64,000 nucleotides of DNA from Streptomyces sp. NBC_00461 (GCF_036013935.1 NZ_CP107902.1:9333001-9397000); one strand, 5' to 3'; shown: positions 10,032 through 18,703, counted from the first letter of the stretch. Program-made: numbers and translations. Notes: generated by a model from the sequence alone, not told the origin.

Positions 10032-10916
10032 GTGCCCCTCGTCACCACCGGCGAACTCGTCACCCGGGCCGCCGCCGAGCACTCCGCCGTCGCCGCCTTC
10101 AACATCATCACCCTGGAACACGTCGAGGCCGTCATCGCCGGCGCCGAGTCGGCGGATGCCCCCGTCGTCCTCCAAGTCAGCGAGAACGCCGTCAAGTTCC
10201 GCTACGGCCGCCTGCTCCCGCTCGCCCGCGCGACCGTCGCCGCCGCCGAACGCGCCCTTGTGCCCGTCGCGTTGCACCTGGACCACGTCCAGAGCGACGA
10301 TCTGCTGCGGCAGGCCGCGGACGCCGGATTCAGCTCCGTGATGTACGACGCGGCCCGCCTGCCCTATGACCGGAACCTCGCCGCGACCTGCGCCGCCGCC
10401 GACTGGGCACACGCCCAAGGCCTGTGGATCGAGGCCGAGTTGGGACAGATCGGCGGCAAGGCAGGGCCGGGCGGCCGGGACAACTGTGCCGAGCCCCCGC
10501 TGGACGCCCACGCGCCCGGCGCCCGCACAGACCCCGCGGAGGCCCGCGCCTTCGTCGCCGCCTCCGGCGTGAACGCCCTGGCCGTGGCCATCGGCAGCAC
10601 GCACGCCATGACCACCCGCACCGCCACCCTCGACCACGGGCTCCTCAAACGGCTGGCCGCCGCCCTTGACGTGCCCCTCGTCCTGCACGGCTCCTCCGGA
10701 GTGCCGGACGAGGAACTGGCCGCGGCGGTCGCGGGCGGCATCGCCAAGGTGAACGTCGGCACCGCCCTCAACATCGCCATGACCGGCGCGATCCGCGACT
10801 TCCTCGCCGCCCATCCCGAGGCGGTCGACTCGCGCGAGTACCTGAGCGTGGGGAGGGAGGCGATGGTGCGGGCGGTGACCGGAATCATCCGGACCGTTGG
10901 CCGCCCACCGGCGTGA
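10032..10916 (+). CDS. Class II fructose/tagatose-bisphosphate aldolase family
   Basis: A 294-residue zinc-dependent aldolase. I chose GTG 10032 because GGAAGGGA at 10018-10025 precedes it by 6 nt; an upstream TTG at 10026 overlaps that spacing. Visible family motifs are VPLALHLDHV-type zinc-binding His residues (read here as LHLDHVQSDD), EAELGQIGGK, the K+/phosphate loop HGSSGVPDEEL, and GIAKVNVGTALNIA. In this operon the substrate is more likely tagatose- or fructose-1,6-bisphosphate from a special sugar than housekeeping glycolysis. Its stop codon directly abuts that of the convergent methyltransferase gene. Confidence 0.9.
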   Translation: MPLVTTGELVTRAAAEHSAVAAFNIITLEHVEAVIAGAESADAPVVLQVSENAVKFRYGRLLPLARATVAAAERALVPVALHLDHVQSDDLLRQAADAGFSSVMYDAARLPYDRNLAATCAAADWAHAQGLWIEAELGQIGGKAGPGGRDNCAEPPLDAHAPGARTDPAEARAFVAASGVNALAVAIGSTHAMTTRTATLDHGLLKRLAAALDVPLVLHGSSGVPDEELAAAVAGGIAKVNVGTALNIAMTGAIRDFLAAHPEAVDSREYLSVGREAMVRAVTGIIRTVGRPPA

Positions 10917-12062
10917 TCACTCCTTGACGGCCTTCAGCACCACGAACTTCGGGTCACTCGCGACCAGTTGACTGTTGCCGAAGGCCTTGCGCAACTTGAC
11001 GTGGTAGCCGAGGTGCCGGTTGCCGATCACCCACAACTCGCCACCGGGCCGCAGCACACGCCGCGCCCCGGTGAACATCCGCCAGGCCGTCGTGTCCGTC
11101 GTCGCCTGGTGCGAGTGGAACGGCGGATTGTTGAGCACGAGGTCGACACTGCCGTCCGGCACCCCGGCCAGCCCGTCCCCGACCCGGAACTCCGCGTGCC
11201 CCGGCACCCCGTTCGCCTTGTACGTCGCCTCCGCCGAGGCCACGGCCTGGAACGACTCGTCCACGAACAGCACCTCGGCCGTCGGATCGGCCACCGCCAC
11301 CGCCGTACCCACCACCCCGTTGCCGCAGCCCAGGTCCACCACCCGCCGGTCGGCGCGCGCGGCCGGCAGATGCTGCAGGAAGAAGCGGGTGCCGATGTCG
11401 AGCCGGTCGGCACAGAACACACCCGCGTGGTTGACCACGGTGCGCCCCGAGGCAGGGCCGACACCGCCGGGCAGGGCGTAGCTGTACGGCCACGGGTTGG
11501 CGGGCCGCGCAAGCGACGCGTCCGGCGTGCAGAAGACGAGCCTGGCCTTCTTCTCCGCCAGCGAGGTGCGGGTCGGTCCCAGGATCCGCTCGAAGAGCTG
11601 CAGCGTCGAGGTGTGGATCTCCTTCACCATGCCGGTGCCGACGACGACCGTCCCCTCGTGCACCGCCGGCGCCAGCCGCAGCAACTGGTCCTCCAGCAGC
11701 GCGAGACTCTTGGGCACCCGCACCAGGAGGACGTCGACGCGGTCGGGCGGCGGGTCCTGGGTGGTGAGCAGCCGCACGGCACCGGTCTCGACGCCGGCCC
11801 GCGCCAGGTTCGCCCGCGTCGCCTCCTGCGCGAGGAACGAGTCGGTGATCTGCACGGGCCCGTGCGCCGCGAGCGCGGTGGCCAGAGCGCCCCAGCGGTC
11901 GCCCAGGACCACGACCGTGCCGGACAGCGGGACCTGCTCGTCTGCCAGGTGCCTGAGCAGGTAGGCGTCGGAGGCGTCCCAGGCGCGCAGCCTCTCGCGC
12001 GGGTCCTCGGGGAAACGGGCCAGCGCGAACTCGCCCCACGGCGTCGTCATACGGTCGTTCAT
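10917..12062 (-). CDS. Class I SAM methyltransferase, RsmC/RlmG-like
   Basis: A 381-residue protein built like rRNA guanine-N2 methyltransferases. An N-terminal degenerate methyltransferase-like domain (VVLGDRWGALATALA) is followed by a C-terminal catalytic domain with RRVVDLGCGNGVVGTAVAVAD (SAM motif I, about residue 240) and the catalytic LVLNNPPFHSH. NPPFH is characteristic of RsmC/RlmG enzymes that methylate an exocyclic amine of guanine. Which ribosomal base is modified cannot be told. It is divergent from the AlkB-like gene, with a short spacer. Confidence 0.85.
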   Translation of the reverse strand: MNDRMTTPWGEFALARFPEDPRERLRAWDASDAYLLRHLADEQVPLSGTVVVLGDRWGALATALAAHGPVQITDSFLAQEATRANLARAGVETGAVRLLTTQDPPPDRVDVLLVRVPKSLALLEDQLLRLAPAVHEGTVVVGTGMVKEIHTSTLQLFERILGPTRTSLAEKKARLVFCTPDASLARPANPWPYSYALPGGVGPASGRTVVNHAGVFCADRLDIGTRFFLQHLPAARADRRVVDLGCGNGVVGTAVAVADPTAEVLFVDESFQAVASAEATYKANGVPGHAEFRVGDGLAGVPDGSVDLVLNNPPFHSHQATTDTTAWRMFTGARRVLRPGGELWVIGNRHLGYHVKLRKAFGNSQLVASDPKFVVLKAVKE

Positions 12063-12130
12063 CGTGCCTCAAGGCTAGCCGAGCCCCAGCTCAGAACCCG
12101 TCGCGCGGCCGGTCGGGCAGGATGGAGCGT

Positions 12131-12826
12131 ATGGATGCCGAGCTGTTTCCCAGGGCTCGTAAGGAAATCGCGCCGGGCGCCGTGCACGTGCCGGACTGGT
12201 TGGACGCGGGGCGGCAGCGGCAGTTGCTGGACGCGTGCCGGGCATGGGCCCGGCCACCGGCCGGCCTGCGTACCGTCCGCACACCGGGCGGCGGCACGAT
12301 GACCGCACGCCAGGTCTGCCTGGGCCGGCACTGGTATCCGTACGGCTATGCCGACACCGTCGTGGACGGTGACGGCGCTCCGGTGAAGCCGTTTCCGGCG
12401 TGGCTGGACGAGCTGGGGCGGCAGGCGGTCGCCGACGCGCTGGGGACGCCGCCTCCGGTGGCACGTGACGTACCACCGACAGGGGCAGGGGCAGGGGCAC
12501 CGACACGGGTTCCGTATGACATAGCGCTGATCAATTTCTACGACGGCGACGCCCGCATGGGCATGCACCGCGACAGCGACGAGGAGTCGGACGCCCCTGT
12601 GGTGTCCCTGAGCCTCGGCGACAGCTGCGTCTTCCGTTTCGGTAACACCGAGACCCGCACCAAGCCCTACACGGAGGTCGAACTGCGCAGCGGCGACCTG
12701 TTGGTGTTCGGCGGCCCGTCCCGGCTCGCGTACCACGGCGTTCCCCGGGTGCACGCGGGCACCGCACCGCCCGAGTTGGGACTGACCGGACGTCTGAACA
12801 TCACGCTCCGGGTCAGCGGCCTGTAG
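12131..12826 (+). CDS. AlkB-like 2-oxoglutarate/Fe(II) dioxygenase
   Basis: A dioxygenase of about 231 residues related to AlkB, which reverses alkylation damage on DNA or RNA bases. The fold's core is present: NFYDGDARMGMHRDSDE supplies the HxD iron ligands, RLAYHGVPRV the distal His, and RLNITLR the Arg that binds 2-oxoglutarate. The ATG at 12131 is preceded by CAGGAT 7 nt upstream, suggesting a leaderless start; an in-frame ATG at 12122 would add three residues. It is divergent from the rRNA methyltransferase gene. The proposed repair role is inferred from the family. Confidence 0.9.
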   Translation: MDAELFPRARKEIAPGAVHVPDWLDAGRQRQLLDACRAWARPPAGLRTVRTPGGGTMTARQVCLGRHWYPYGYADTVVDGDGAPVKPFPAWLDELGRQAVADALGTPPPVARDVPPTGAGAGAPTRVPYDIALINFYDGDARMGMHRDSDEESDAPVVSLSLGDSCVFRFGNTETRTKPYTEVELRSGDLLVFGGPSRLAYHGVPRVHAGTAPPELGLTGRLNITLRVSGL

Positions 12827-12862
12827 GCCGGGGAGTGCGCGGATCATGGGAGACTCGCCCTC

Positions 12863-14101
12863 ATGAGCGGCAAGGCGGACCCCCGGCCGACGGGGGAAGG
12901 GACCACCTCGAGGACGCGGCTGGACCGTGGGCGCGGCGCGCTCGGGCCCGCGTTGGAGCTCGTGCACACCGGACGCGCACCCACCCGGGCCGTGCTCACC
13001 GCCGAACTCGGCGTCACCCGGGCCACGGCCGGCGCGGTCGCCGCCGAACTGGAAGCGCTCGGACTGATCCGCGTCGACGCCCGGCCCGGAGCGGCGGCGG
13101 GCTCGCAGGGCAGGCCCTCGCACCGGCTCGCGGTCGCCGCCGACGGCCCGGTCGTCCTGGCGGCGCAGGTGCACGCCGACGGGTTCCGGGCGGCGCTGGT
13201 CGGCCTGGGCGGCAGCATCGTCGCCACGGCGCCCGGCTGCGAGACCGTCGACGCCGACCCGGCGAAGGTCCTCGGCTCGGTCGTGGAAGCGGGCGCCGAG
13301 CTGCTGCGTTCGACGGGACGGCACTGCGTCGGTGCCGGACTCGCCGTACCGTCCGCGGTCGCCGAGCCGGACGGCCTGGCCCTCAACCCCCTGCACCTGG
13401 CGTGGCCCGTGGGCGCGCCCGTACGCCGGATCTTCGCGGAGTGCGTGCGCGAGGCCGGGATCACGGGTCCCGCCTTCGCGGGCAACGACGTCAACCTCGC
13501 CGCCCTCGCCGAGCACCGGCACGGGGCGGGCCGCGGCGCCCGGGACCTGCTGTGCGTGGCCACCGGCCACCGGGGCGTGGGCGGTGCGCTGGTGCTCGAC
13601 GGCCGCCTGCACACGGGGAGTTCGGGCCTCGCCCTGGAAGTCGGCCACCTCACCGTCAACCCCGAGGGCCGCCCCTGCCACTGCGGCAGCCGCGGCTGCC
13701 TCGACGTCGAGGCCGATCCGCTGGCGCTGCTCACGGCGGCCGGCCGCGAGCCCGGCCCCGAGGTCTCACTTCTCCAGCAGGCCATCGACCTGATCCGCAA
13801 CCACTACGACGACCCGTCGATCCGCACGGCCACCGAGGCCCTCATCGACCGCCTCGGCCTCGGTCTCGCGGGCCTGGTGAACATCCTCAACCCCGACCGC
13901 ATCATCCTCGGCGGTCTCCACCGCACGCTCCTCGACGCCGACCCCGACCGCCTGCGCGCCGTCGTCGCCGACCGCAGCCTGTGGGGTCAGAGCGGCGGCG
14001 TCCCCATCCTGGCCTGCACCCTCGACCACAACAGCCTTGTCGGCGCGGCCGAGTTGGCGTGGCAGCCGGTGCTGGATGATCCGCTGGGGGCATTGACCTG
14101 A
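12863..14101 (+). CDS. ROK-family transcriptional regulator
   Basis: A 412-residue protein with an N-terminal winged helix (APTRAVLTAELGVTRATAGA, about residues 35-60) fused to a ROK sugar-kinase-like domain. The ROK zinc-binding motif is present as CHCGSRGCLDVE (about residue 275), together with VGHLTVNPEGRPCHC. ROK regulators respond to sugars or sugar phosphates. The next genes (RpiB-like isomerase, PsuK, PsuG) are plausible targets, but I see no matching operator. GAGACT ends 7 nt before the ATG, again a leaderless-like arrangement. Confidence 0.85.
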   Translation: MSGKADPRPTGEGTTSRTRLDRGRGALGPALELVHTGRAPTRAVLTAELGVTRATAGAVAAELEALGLIRVDARPGAAAGSQGRPSHRLAVAADGPVVLAAQVHADGFRAALVGLGGSIVATAPGCETVDADPAKVLGSVVEAGAELLRSTGRHCVGAGLAVPSAVAEPDGLALNPLHLAWPVGAPVRRIFAECVREAGITGPAFAGNDVNLAALAEHRHGAGRGARDLLCVATGHRGVGGALVLDGRLHTGSSGLALEVGHLTVNPEGRPCHCGSRGCLDVEADPLALLTAAGREPGPEVSLLQQAIDLIRNHYDDPSIRTATEALIDRLGLGLAGLVNILNPDRIILGGLHRTLLDADPDRLRAVVADRSLWGQSGGVPILACTLDHNSLVGAAELAWQPVLDDPLGALT

Positions 14102-14140
14102 GGGGCAGCCGTCCTAGGCTGTCCTCCTTGGCAGGCTCCG

Positions 14141-14190
14141 GGATGGCCGTCTCCAGGATGCGCGACTCAGGGATGCGCGCCTCCGGGACA
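14141..14190. repeat. 15-bp tandem repeat between ROK and RpiB genes
   Basis: Units of the type GGATGCGCGCCTCCG begin at 14141, 14156 and 14171, with a partial copy from 14186. The first copy is the most diverged. They lie in the spacer upstream of the RpiB-like gene. No protein fits this stretch convincingly. Confidence 0.5.
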
Positions 14191-14248
14191 GGTGTCCGCG
14201 GGGAGTCGGACAGCGCGGGTGCCGGTGGGGGCGGGAGCCTCGCGGCGT

Positions 14249-14254
14249 TAGGCT
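14249..14254 (+). promoter_or_regulatory. Candidate -10 box, leaderless start of RpiB-like gene
   Basis: TAGGCT lies exactly 7 nt before ATG 14262, placing the expected transcription start at the start codon. There is no Shine-Dalgarno sequence of normal spacing. Confidence 0.5.
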
Positions 14255-14261
14255 CCGGAGC

Positions 14262-14717
14262 ATGCGGATCTCCGTCTCCTCGGACATGGACGAACCCGTG
14301 GCGCGCTCGCTCGTCGCGGAACTGGGCAGGCGCGGCCACGAGGTGGTGGCCCACGGGGCGCTGAGCCCCGGAGACGACCCCCAGTGGGCCGCGTGCTCGG
14401 AGGCCGCGGCCCGTGAGGTCGCCGCGGGGACCGCGGACCAGGCGGTCGTGTGCTGCTGGACCGGCACGGGGGCGTCCATCGCCGCGAACAAGGTGCCCGG
14501 CGTACGGGCCGCCCTGTGCATCGACGCGTACACGGCGGACGGAGCCCGCCGATGGAACGACGCCAACGTGCTGGCGCTCAGCCTGCGCCTGACCTCCGAG
14601 CCGCTGCTCAAGGAGATCCTCGACGCCTGGTTCGCGGCCGAGGACAGCGAGGACGCCGAGGACCGCCAGAACGTGCGGCGCGTGGGGCAACTCGACCTCG
14701 GCAGGAACACCGACTGA
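14262..14717 (+). CDS. RpiB/LacA/LacB-family sugar-phosphate isomerase
   Basis: A 151-residue cytosolic isomerase of the RpiB type. The N-terminus MRISVSSDMDEPVA, the active-site stretch VVCCWTGTGASIAANK and the segment RRWNDANVLALSLRLTS are the family landmarks. These enzymes interconvert aldose and ketose phosphates such as ribose-5-phosphate and ribulose-5-phosphate. The position directly before pseudouridine breakdown genes that release ribose-5-phosphate suggests a ribose-phosphate role. The last 30 residues are acidic and may be disordered. Confidence 0.85.
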   Translation: MRISVSSDMDEPVARSLVAELGRRGHEVVAHGALSPGDDPQWAACSEAAAREVAAGTADQAVVCCWTGTGASIAANKVPGVRAALCIDAYTADGARRWNDANVLALSLRLTSEPLLKEILDAWFAAEDSEDAEDRQNVRRVGQLDLGRNTD

Positions 14718-14755
14718 TCCAGCGCGCCGCCGCCCAAGCGGTCGACAACCATCTC

Positions 14756-14785
14756 TTGCTTACTCCAATAAAGACGCTTTAGTTT
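14756..14785 (+). promoter_or_regulatory. Promoter of psuK with overlapping inverted repeat
   Basis: TTGCTT (14756-14761) and TAGTTT (14780-14785), 18 bp apart, put the predicted start at or next to ATG 14793, i.e. a leaderless mRNA. An inverted repeat TAAAG-ACG-CTTTA (14769-14781) fills the spacer and touches the -10. It could be an operator for the winged helix carried by the kinase itself. Confidence 0.5.
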
Positions 14786-14792
14786 AGTCAGC

Positions 14793-16103
14793 ATGATGTT
14801 GACCCAGCGGGAGCGCGAGATCATCGCGTTGCTGCGCCGCGACCCGCTCTCCGGGCCGCAGGCGATCGCCGACGCCCTCGGCACCACCCGGGCCGCGGTG
14901 AACGTCCACCTGTCCAACCTGGGCAAGAAGGGCGCCATCCTCGGCCGCGGCTACATCCTCCGCGAGGAGAACGCGGTCGTGGTCGTCGGCGGAGCCAACG
15001 TCGACGTGAAGGTACGCAGCCTGGCTCCCGTACGGCAGCGGACCAGCAATCCGGGGCGTGCCGGCACCACCGCGGGTGGCGTGGGCCGCAACATCGCGGA
15101 GAACCTGGCGCGGCTGGGCACACCGACGCATCTCATCGCCGCCGTCGGCCGGGACCCGGCGGGCGAGCGCCTGCTCGCGGAGACCGCGGCGGCAGGCGTA
15201 CGCCTCGACCACGTGCACCGCAGTGCCCACCCGACCGGGACCTACACGGCGGTCCTGGACGCCGACGGGGACCTGGTCGTCGCGGTGGCGGACATGGCGG
15301 CCACCGAAGCGCTGGCGCCGGAGGACCTCCACCCGGCGCGTGAACTGATCGCCCACGCCGACATGCTGGTCCTGGAGGGGAATCTGCCGGCCGGAGTGCT
15401 GGCCCACGCGATGGACGTCGCACATACCGCCGACGTACCGGTGGTGATGGACCCGGTCAGTGCCCCCAAGGCGGCCCTGCTCGCGCCGCTGCTCACCGCC
15501 CGCCGGCCGCTCCTCGCGCTCACACCGAACCTCGACGAACTCCGGGCCCTCCTCGGCCACCCCGTCGGCGACAGCGAGGTCGAGGTGACGGCGGCCGCCG
15601 CCACGCTGCACGCGCGCGGGGTGCGGCACGTGTGGGTACGGCTCGGGGCGCGCGGCAGTGTCCTGAGCACCGCGGGCGGAGACGCGATGTTCCTGACCGC
15701 GCCGCCCGCCGAAGTCGCGGACGTCACCGGCGCCGGGGACGCGATGCTCGCCGCTTTCGTCCACGCGCTGCTGGCAGGCGGCGAGCCGCTGGACGCCGCC
15801 CGCTACGGTCACGCCGCCGCAGCCCTGACGGTCGCGAGCCCGGCGACCGTACGCCCCGACCTGACCCCACGCCTGATCGAGGACACCCTGACCGACCCAC
15901 TGACGAAACCGACCGGCCCGGCCGCTGAGACCGCCCCGACCGCCCCGAACGCCGCGGCCAGCTCGGGCGACCTCACCGACCCACTGACGAAACCGACCGG
16001 CCCGGACGCTGAAGCCGCCCCGACCGCCCCGAACGGCCCGGACGCCGCGGCCAGCTCGGGCGACCTCACCAACGCGTCGGCCCAACCGAGCCGAACGGTC
16101 TGA
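14793..16103 (+). CDS. psuK: PfkB-family kinase with N-terminal HTH, probable pseudouridine kinase
   Basis: A 436-residue protein. Residues 1-55 form a MarR-like winged helix (MMLTQREREIIALLRRDPL then AIADALGTTRAAVNVHL). A PfkB sugar-kinase domain follows from about 60 to 360, with VVVGGANVDVKVRSL, TTAGGVGRNIAENLARLG and the catalytic DVTGAGDAMLAAF. It directly precedes psuG, so phosphorylation of pseudouridine to pseudouridine 5'-phosphate is the likely reaction. The last 75 residues are a low-complexity Pro/Thr/Ala tail encoded by a tandem repeat and are not part of the PfkB fold. The HTH suggests the enzyme also binds DNA, possibly its own promoter. Confidence 0.8.
   Translation: MMLTQREREIIALLRRDPLSGPQAIADALGTTRAAVNVHLSNLGKKGAILGRGYILREENAVVVVGGANVDVKVRSLAPVRQRTSNPGRAGTTAGGVGRNIAENLARLGTPTHLIAAVGRDPAGERLLAETAAAGVRLDHVHRSAHPTGTYTAVLDADGDLVVAVADMAATEALAPEDLHPARELIAHADMLVLEGNLPAGVLAHAMDVAHTADVPVVMDPVSAPKAALLAPLLTARRPLLALTPNLDELRALLGHPVGDSEVEVTAAAATLHARGVRHVWVRLGARGSVLSTAGGDAMFLTAPPAEVADVTGAGDAMLAAFVHALLAGGEPLDAARYGHAAAALTVASPATVRPDLTPRLIEDTLTDPLTKPTGPAAETAPTAPNAAASSGDLTDPLTKPTGPDAEAAPTAPNGPDAAASSGDLTNASAQPSRTV
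15891..16067 (+). repeat. 84-bp in-frame tandem repeat in the psuK tail
   Basis: Two copies of a 28-codon unit starting at 15891 and 15975 encode a tail of the type TDPLTKPTGP followed by AAASSGDL. The second copy carries a 9-bp insertion. The unit length preserves the frame. It lies after the kinase domain. Confidence 0.85.
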
Positions 16104-16250
16104 CCGACCGACGGACCGATCGACCCGACCGGGGTGTACGGCTGCCTGACCGGCCTGAAACCCCCGGGCCCCGAAGGCCCTGGGCCGCGAATTCCCCGGG
16201 CCCTGTCCCCCGCCCCCCCGCCCCCTGAACGACCAGATGCGGAGCCAGAG

Positions 16251-17207
16251 ATGACCACGCCCACCCCCGCCCCGACGCCCGCGACCGACGCCCCGCATCC
16301 GCGCCTGGTGCTGACCGACGAGGTCCGCGAGGCGCTGCGCGACGGGCGCCCCGTCGTGGCGCTGGAGTCGACGATCATCAGCCACGGCATGCCGTATCCG
16401 CAGAACGTGGAGATGGCCGTTGAGGTCGAGCAGATCATCCGCGACGGTGGCGCAGTCCCCGCGACGATCGCCGTCCTGCACGGCCGGCCCCGTATCGGGC
16501 TGACGCCCGCGGACCTGGAGCTCCTCGCGACCGCGCCGGACGTCACCAAGGCCAGCGTCCGTGACCTCGCGTACGTCGTCGCGCGCGGCACCCACGGCGC
16601 GACGACCGTCGCGGCGACCATGCGGCTGGCCGCGCTCGCCGGCATCCGTACCTTCGTCACCGGCGGCATCGGCGGCGTGCACCGGGGCGCCCCGACGACG
16701 TTCGACATCAGCGCCGACCTGACGGAACTGGCCGCGACGGGCGTCGCGGTGATCAGCGCGGGCGTCAAGAGCATCCTCGACATCGGCCTGACCCTGGAGA
16801 CCCTGGAAACCCTCGGCGTCCCGGTCCTGACCTACGGCACGGACGAGTTCCCGGCGTTCTACTCCCGCCGCAGCGGCTTCACCTCACCCATGCGCGTGGA
16901 CTCCCCGGCCGAGATCGCCGCCGTGATGCACGCCCGCTGGGACCTCGGCATCCCCGGCGGCCTCAGCATCGCCAACCCCGTGCCCGAGGACGAGGAGGTG
17001 CCGGCCGAGCGCATGGACGGCGTCATCTCCCAGGCCCTGGCCGAGATGGACAAGGCCGGCATCACCGGCAAGGACACCACCCCGTACCTCCTCGGCCGGA
17101 TCGTCGAACTCACCGGCGGCGAGAGCCTGCGCACCAACATCGCGCTGGTCAAGAACAACGCCCGGCTCGGCGCCCGGATCGCCGTCGAATACGCCAAGCT
17201 CGGCTGA
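16251..17207 (+). CDS. psuG: Pseudouridine-5'-phosphate glycosidase
   Basis: A 318-residue enzyme that reversibly splits pseudouridine 5'-phosphate into uracil and ribose 5-phosphate. The family signature is clear: [18 protein letters not shown] near the start, then [38 protein letters not shown] with the active-site Lys, FYSRRSG, and a C-terminal [14 protein letters not shown] and [14 protein letters not shown] start at ATG 16251, with GGAG 6 nt upstream, rather than at an in-frame start further upstream. The pair psuK-psuG forms a complete pseudouridine salvage module. Confidence 0.95.
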   Translation: MTTPTPAPTPATDAPHPRLVLTDEVREALRDGRPVVALESTIISHGMPYPQNVEMAVEVEQIIRDGGAVPATIAVLHGRPRIGLTPADLELLATAPDVTKASVRDLAYVVARGTHGATTVAATMRLAALAGIRTFVTGGIGGVHRGAPTTFDISADLTELAATGVAVISAGVKSILDIGLTLETLETLGVPVLTYGTDEFPAFYSRRSGFTSPMRVDSPAEIAAVMHARWDLGIPGGLSIANPVPEDEEVPAERMDGVISQALAEMDKAGITGKDTTPYLLGRIVELTGGESLRTNIALVKNNARLGARIAVEYAKLG

Positions 17208-17349
17208 GCGTGCCGAAGAGGCTCACCGGTCCGTTACCGCAGCTCAGGGCGCCGCCCAGCGTCAACAGCCCCTCGTGGCCGTCCGGTTGGCAAGCCACGT
17301 TCCGCGTTGTTGACCGAGGGACATCGACGAACTCTGCCGCTGAGCCGGG

Positions 17350-17745
17350 TCAGGCCGACCTGTTCTCGACGTACTGCGCCATCCCGTGGCCGAGCGACCA
17401 GTCGGGGGACTCGTTCTCGGTCACGGTGACGAACACGTTGCGCGGCTCGGTCGCCGCGTGGGCGTGGGCGAGTTCGGCGATCCGGCGGTACAGGGCCTGC
17501 TTCTGGGCGGGTGTGCGCCCGGTCCTCATCGTGATCGCGACGTACACGATGCCGTCGTCGCGGTGGACGCCGAGGTAATCGCCGTAGCGCAGCGTGCTGT
17601 TGACGCCGTCGTGACCGACCAGGACCTGGAAGCGGTCGTTCGGCGGGATGCCGATCGTCTCGACCAGGGCTTCGTGCACGGCACGGCCGAGCGCGTCGAG
17701 TCGGTCGCCGTCGGCTCCCAGGGCGTCGATGCGGACAAAGGGCAT
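17350..17745 (-). CDS. Tautomerase-superfamily protein
   Basis: A 131-residue protein starting MPFVRIDA, so removal of Met would expose the N-terminal Pro that is the catalytic base in 4-oxalocrotonate tautomerase relatives. AGGAGA lies upstream of the ATG at 17745. The size is that of the longer, fused-subunit type of tautomerase; a later motif YVAITMRTGRTPAQKQALYRRI is a typical second unit. It is the last gene of an operon with a phosphotriesterase-like hydrolase, DUF4865 and cupin proteins, which hints at small-molecule breakdown or detoxification. Confidence 0.8.
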   Translation of the reverse strand: MPFVRIDALGADGDRLDALGRAVHEALVETIGIPPNDRFQVLVGHDGVNSTLRYGDYLGVHRDDGIVYVAITMRTGRTPAQKQALYRRIAELAHAHAATEPRNVFVTVTENESPDWSLGHGMAQYVENRSA

Positions 17746-17791
17746 GGCGGTGGTTCTCCTGGTGCGTGCGAGGTCGGTCAGGGGCATCCGG

Positions 17792-18703
17792 TCAGTGCCA
17801 CTCCACCGCGAACGCCAGGGCGGGGTTCGCCCCGAAGATGCGGTCCACCAGGTCTTCGCCCAGCACCAGCGCCAGCCTTGGCCGAACCCGGCGCAGCAGG
17901 TACGGCATCCCGGGCCCGCCGTCCACCGACCGTGCCCCGGCGACCACGGTGTCCCCACCGAGCAGCAGCCGATGCCCGAACCCTGCCTCGGCGAGGGTCC
18001 GTACGGCGTCCGGCATGCGCCAGTCGGTGGCGTGATGGGCGCGGGACGGGCCGTCGAACGCCAGCCAGCAGCCCGCCTCCGCGGCCTGGCGCTGCACGGT
18101 GAAGTCGGGGGAGCGGTTGAGGTGGCCGAGAATCACGCGGTGCGGCGGGACGCCCAACTCGCCGCACAGCAGGTCCAGTACGTCGAGTGCGCCCGTGCCC
18201 AGCTCCAGGTGGACGGCGACCGTCGCGCCCGTCGCGTGGTGCGCCTCGGCCGCGGCCGTCATCGTCCACCGTGCGTGCGCGTCGAGCGCGTGGAATCCGC
18301 CCGCCACCTTGATGAGACCGGCCCGGACGCCCGACGTGCCGATTCCCTCGGTGAGTTCGGAGACGAACACGTCGGCGAGTCTGCCGCGCAGCTCGCCGAG
18401 CGACTCCGGGGTGTAGTGGGCGGCTTGGTGCAGTCCCGTCGCGCAGACCAGGTGCACGCCGGCCGCCCGGGACAGCAGCGGCAGGTCCGCGGCGCGCCGC
18501 CCCATCCCGACGGGGGTCCACTGCACGACGCTCGCCCCGCCCGCCGCACGGAACGCCTCCAGCTCGGCCCGCGCGGCCGTGGCGTCGTTCAGTTCCTGGC
18601 CCGGCAGTTGCGGGCTGCTGATGAAGAGATGGTCGTGCGCGTCGCAGACGCCCAGGTCCTCGGGCCGCACGTCGCCCAGCACCGTACGGACGCTGCTCAC
18701 CAC
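17792..18703 (-). CDS. Phosphotriesterase-family (amidohydrolase) hydrolase
   Basis: A TIM-barrel metal hydrolase of about 303 residues. The first metal-binding pair is DAHDHLF (residues about 21-27), the bridging Lys is in LIKVAGG, further His ligands are in HLELGTG and LGHLNRSPD, and the last Asp in LLGGDTVVAG. Relatives are lactonases, phosphotriesterases or similar; the substrate is unknown. The start overlaps the stop of the DUF4865 gene: GTG at 18700 overlaps TGA by the classic GTGA, and GTG 18703 lies one codon earlier. The two genes are probably translationally coupled. Confidence 0.85.
   Translation of the reverse strand: MVSSVRTVLGDVRPEDLGVCDAHDHLFISSPQLPGQELNDATAARAELEAFRAAGGASVVQWTPVGMGRRAADLPLLSRAAGVHLVCATGLHQAAHYTPESLGELRGRLADVFVSELTEGIGTSGVRAGLIKVAGGFHALDAHARWTMTAAAEAHHATGATVAVHLELGTGALDVLDLLCGELGVPPHRVILGHLNRSPDFTVQRQAAEAGCWLAFDGPSRAHHATDWRMPDAVRTLAEAGFGHRLLLGGDTVVAGARSVDGGPGMPYLLRRVRPRLALVLGEDLVDRIFGANPALAFAVEWH

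Noticed and set aside
9036..10814. A 592-codon minus-strand frame
   Set aside because: It overlaps the SIS and aldolase genes on the other strand and is rich in Gly/Arg/Val as expected for an antisense frame.
17274..17299. CGTGGC/GCCACG as terminator between psuG and the tautomerase gene
   Set aside because: Only 6 bp with a 14-base spacer; too weak to call.
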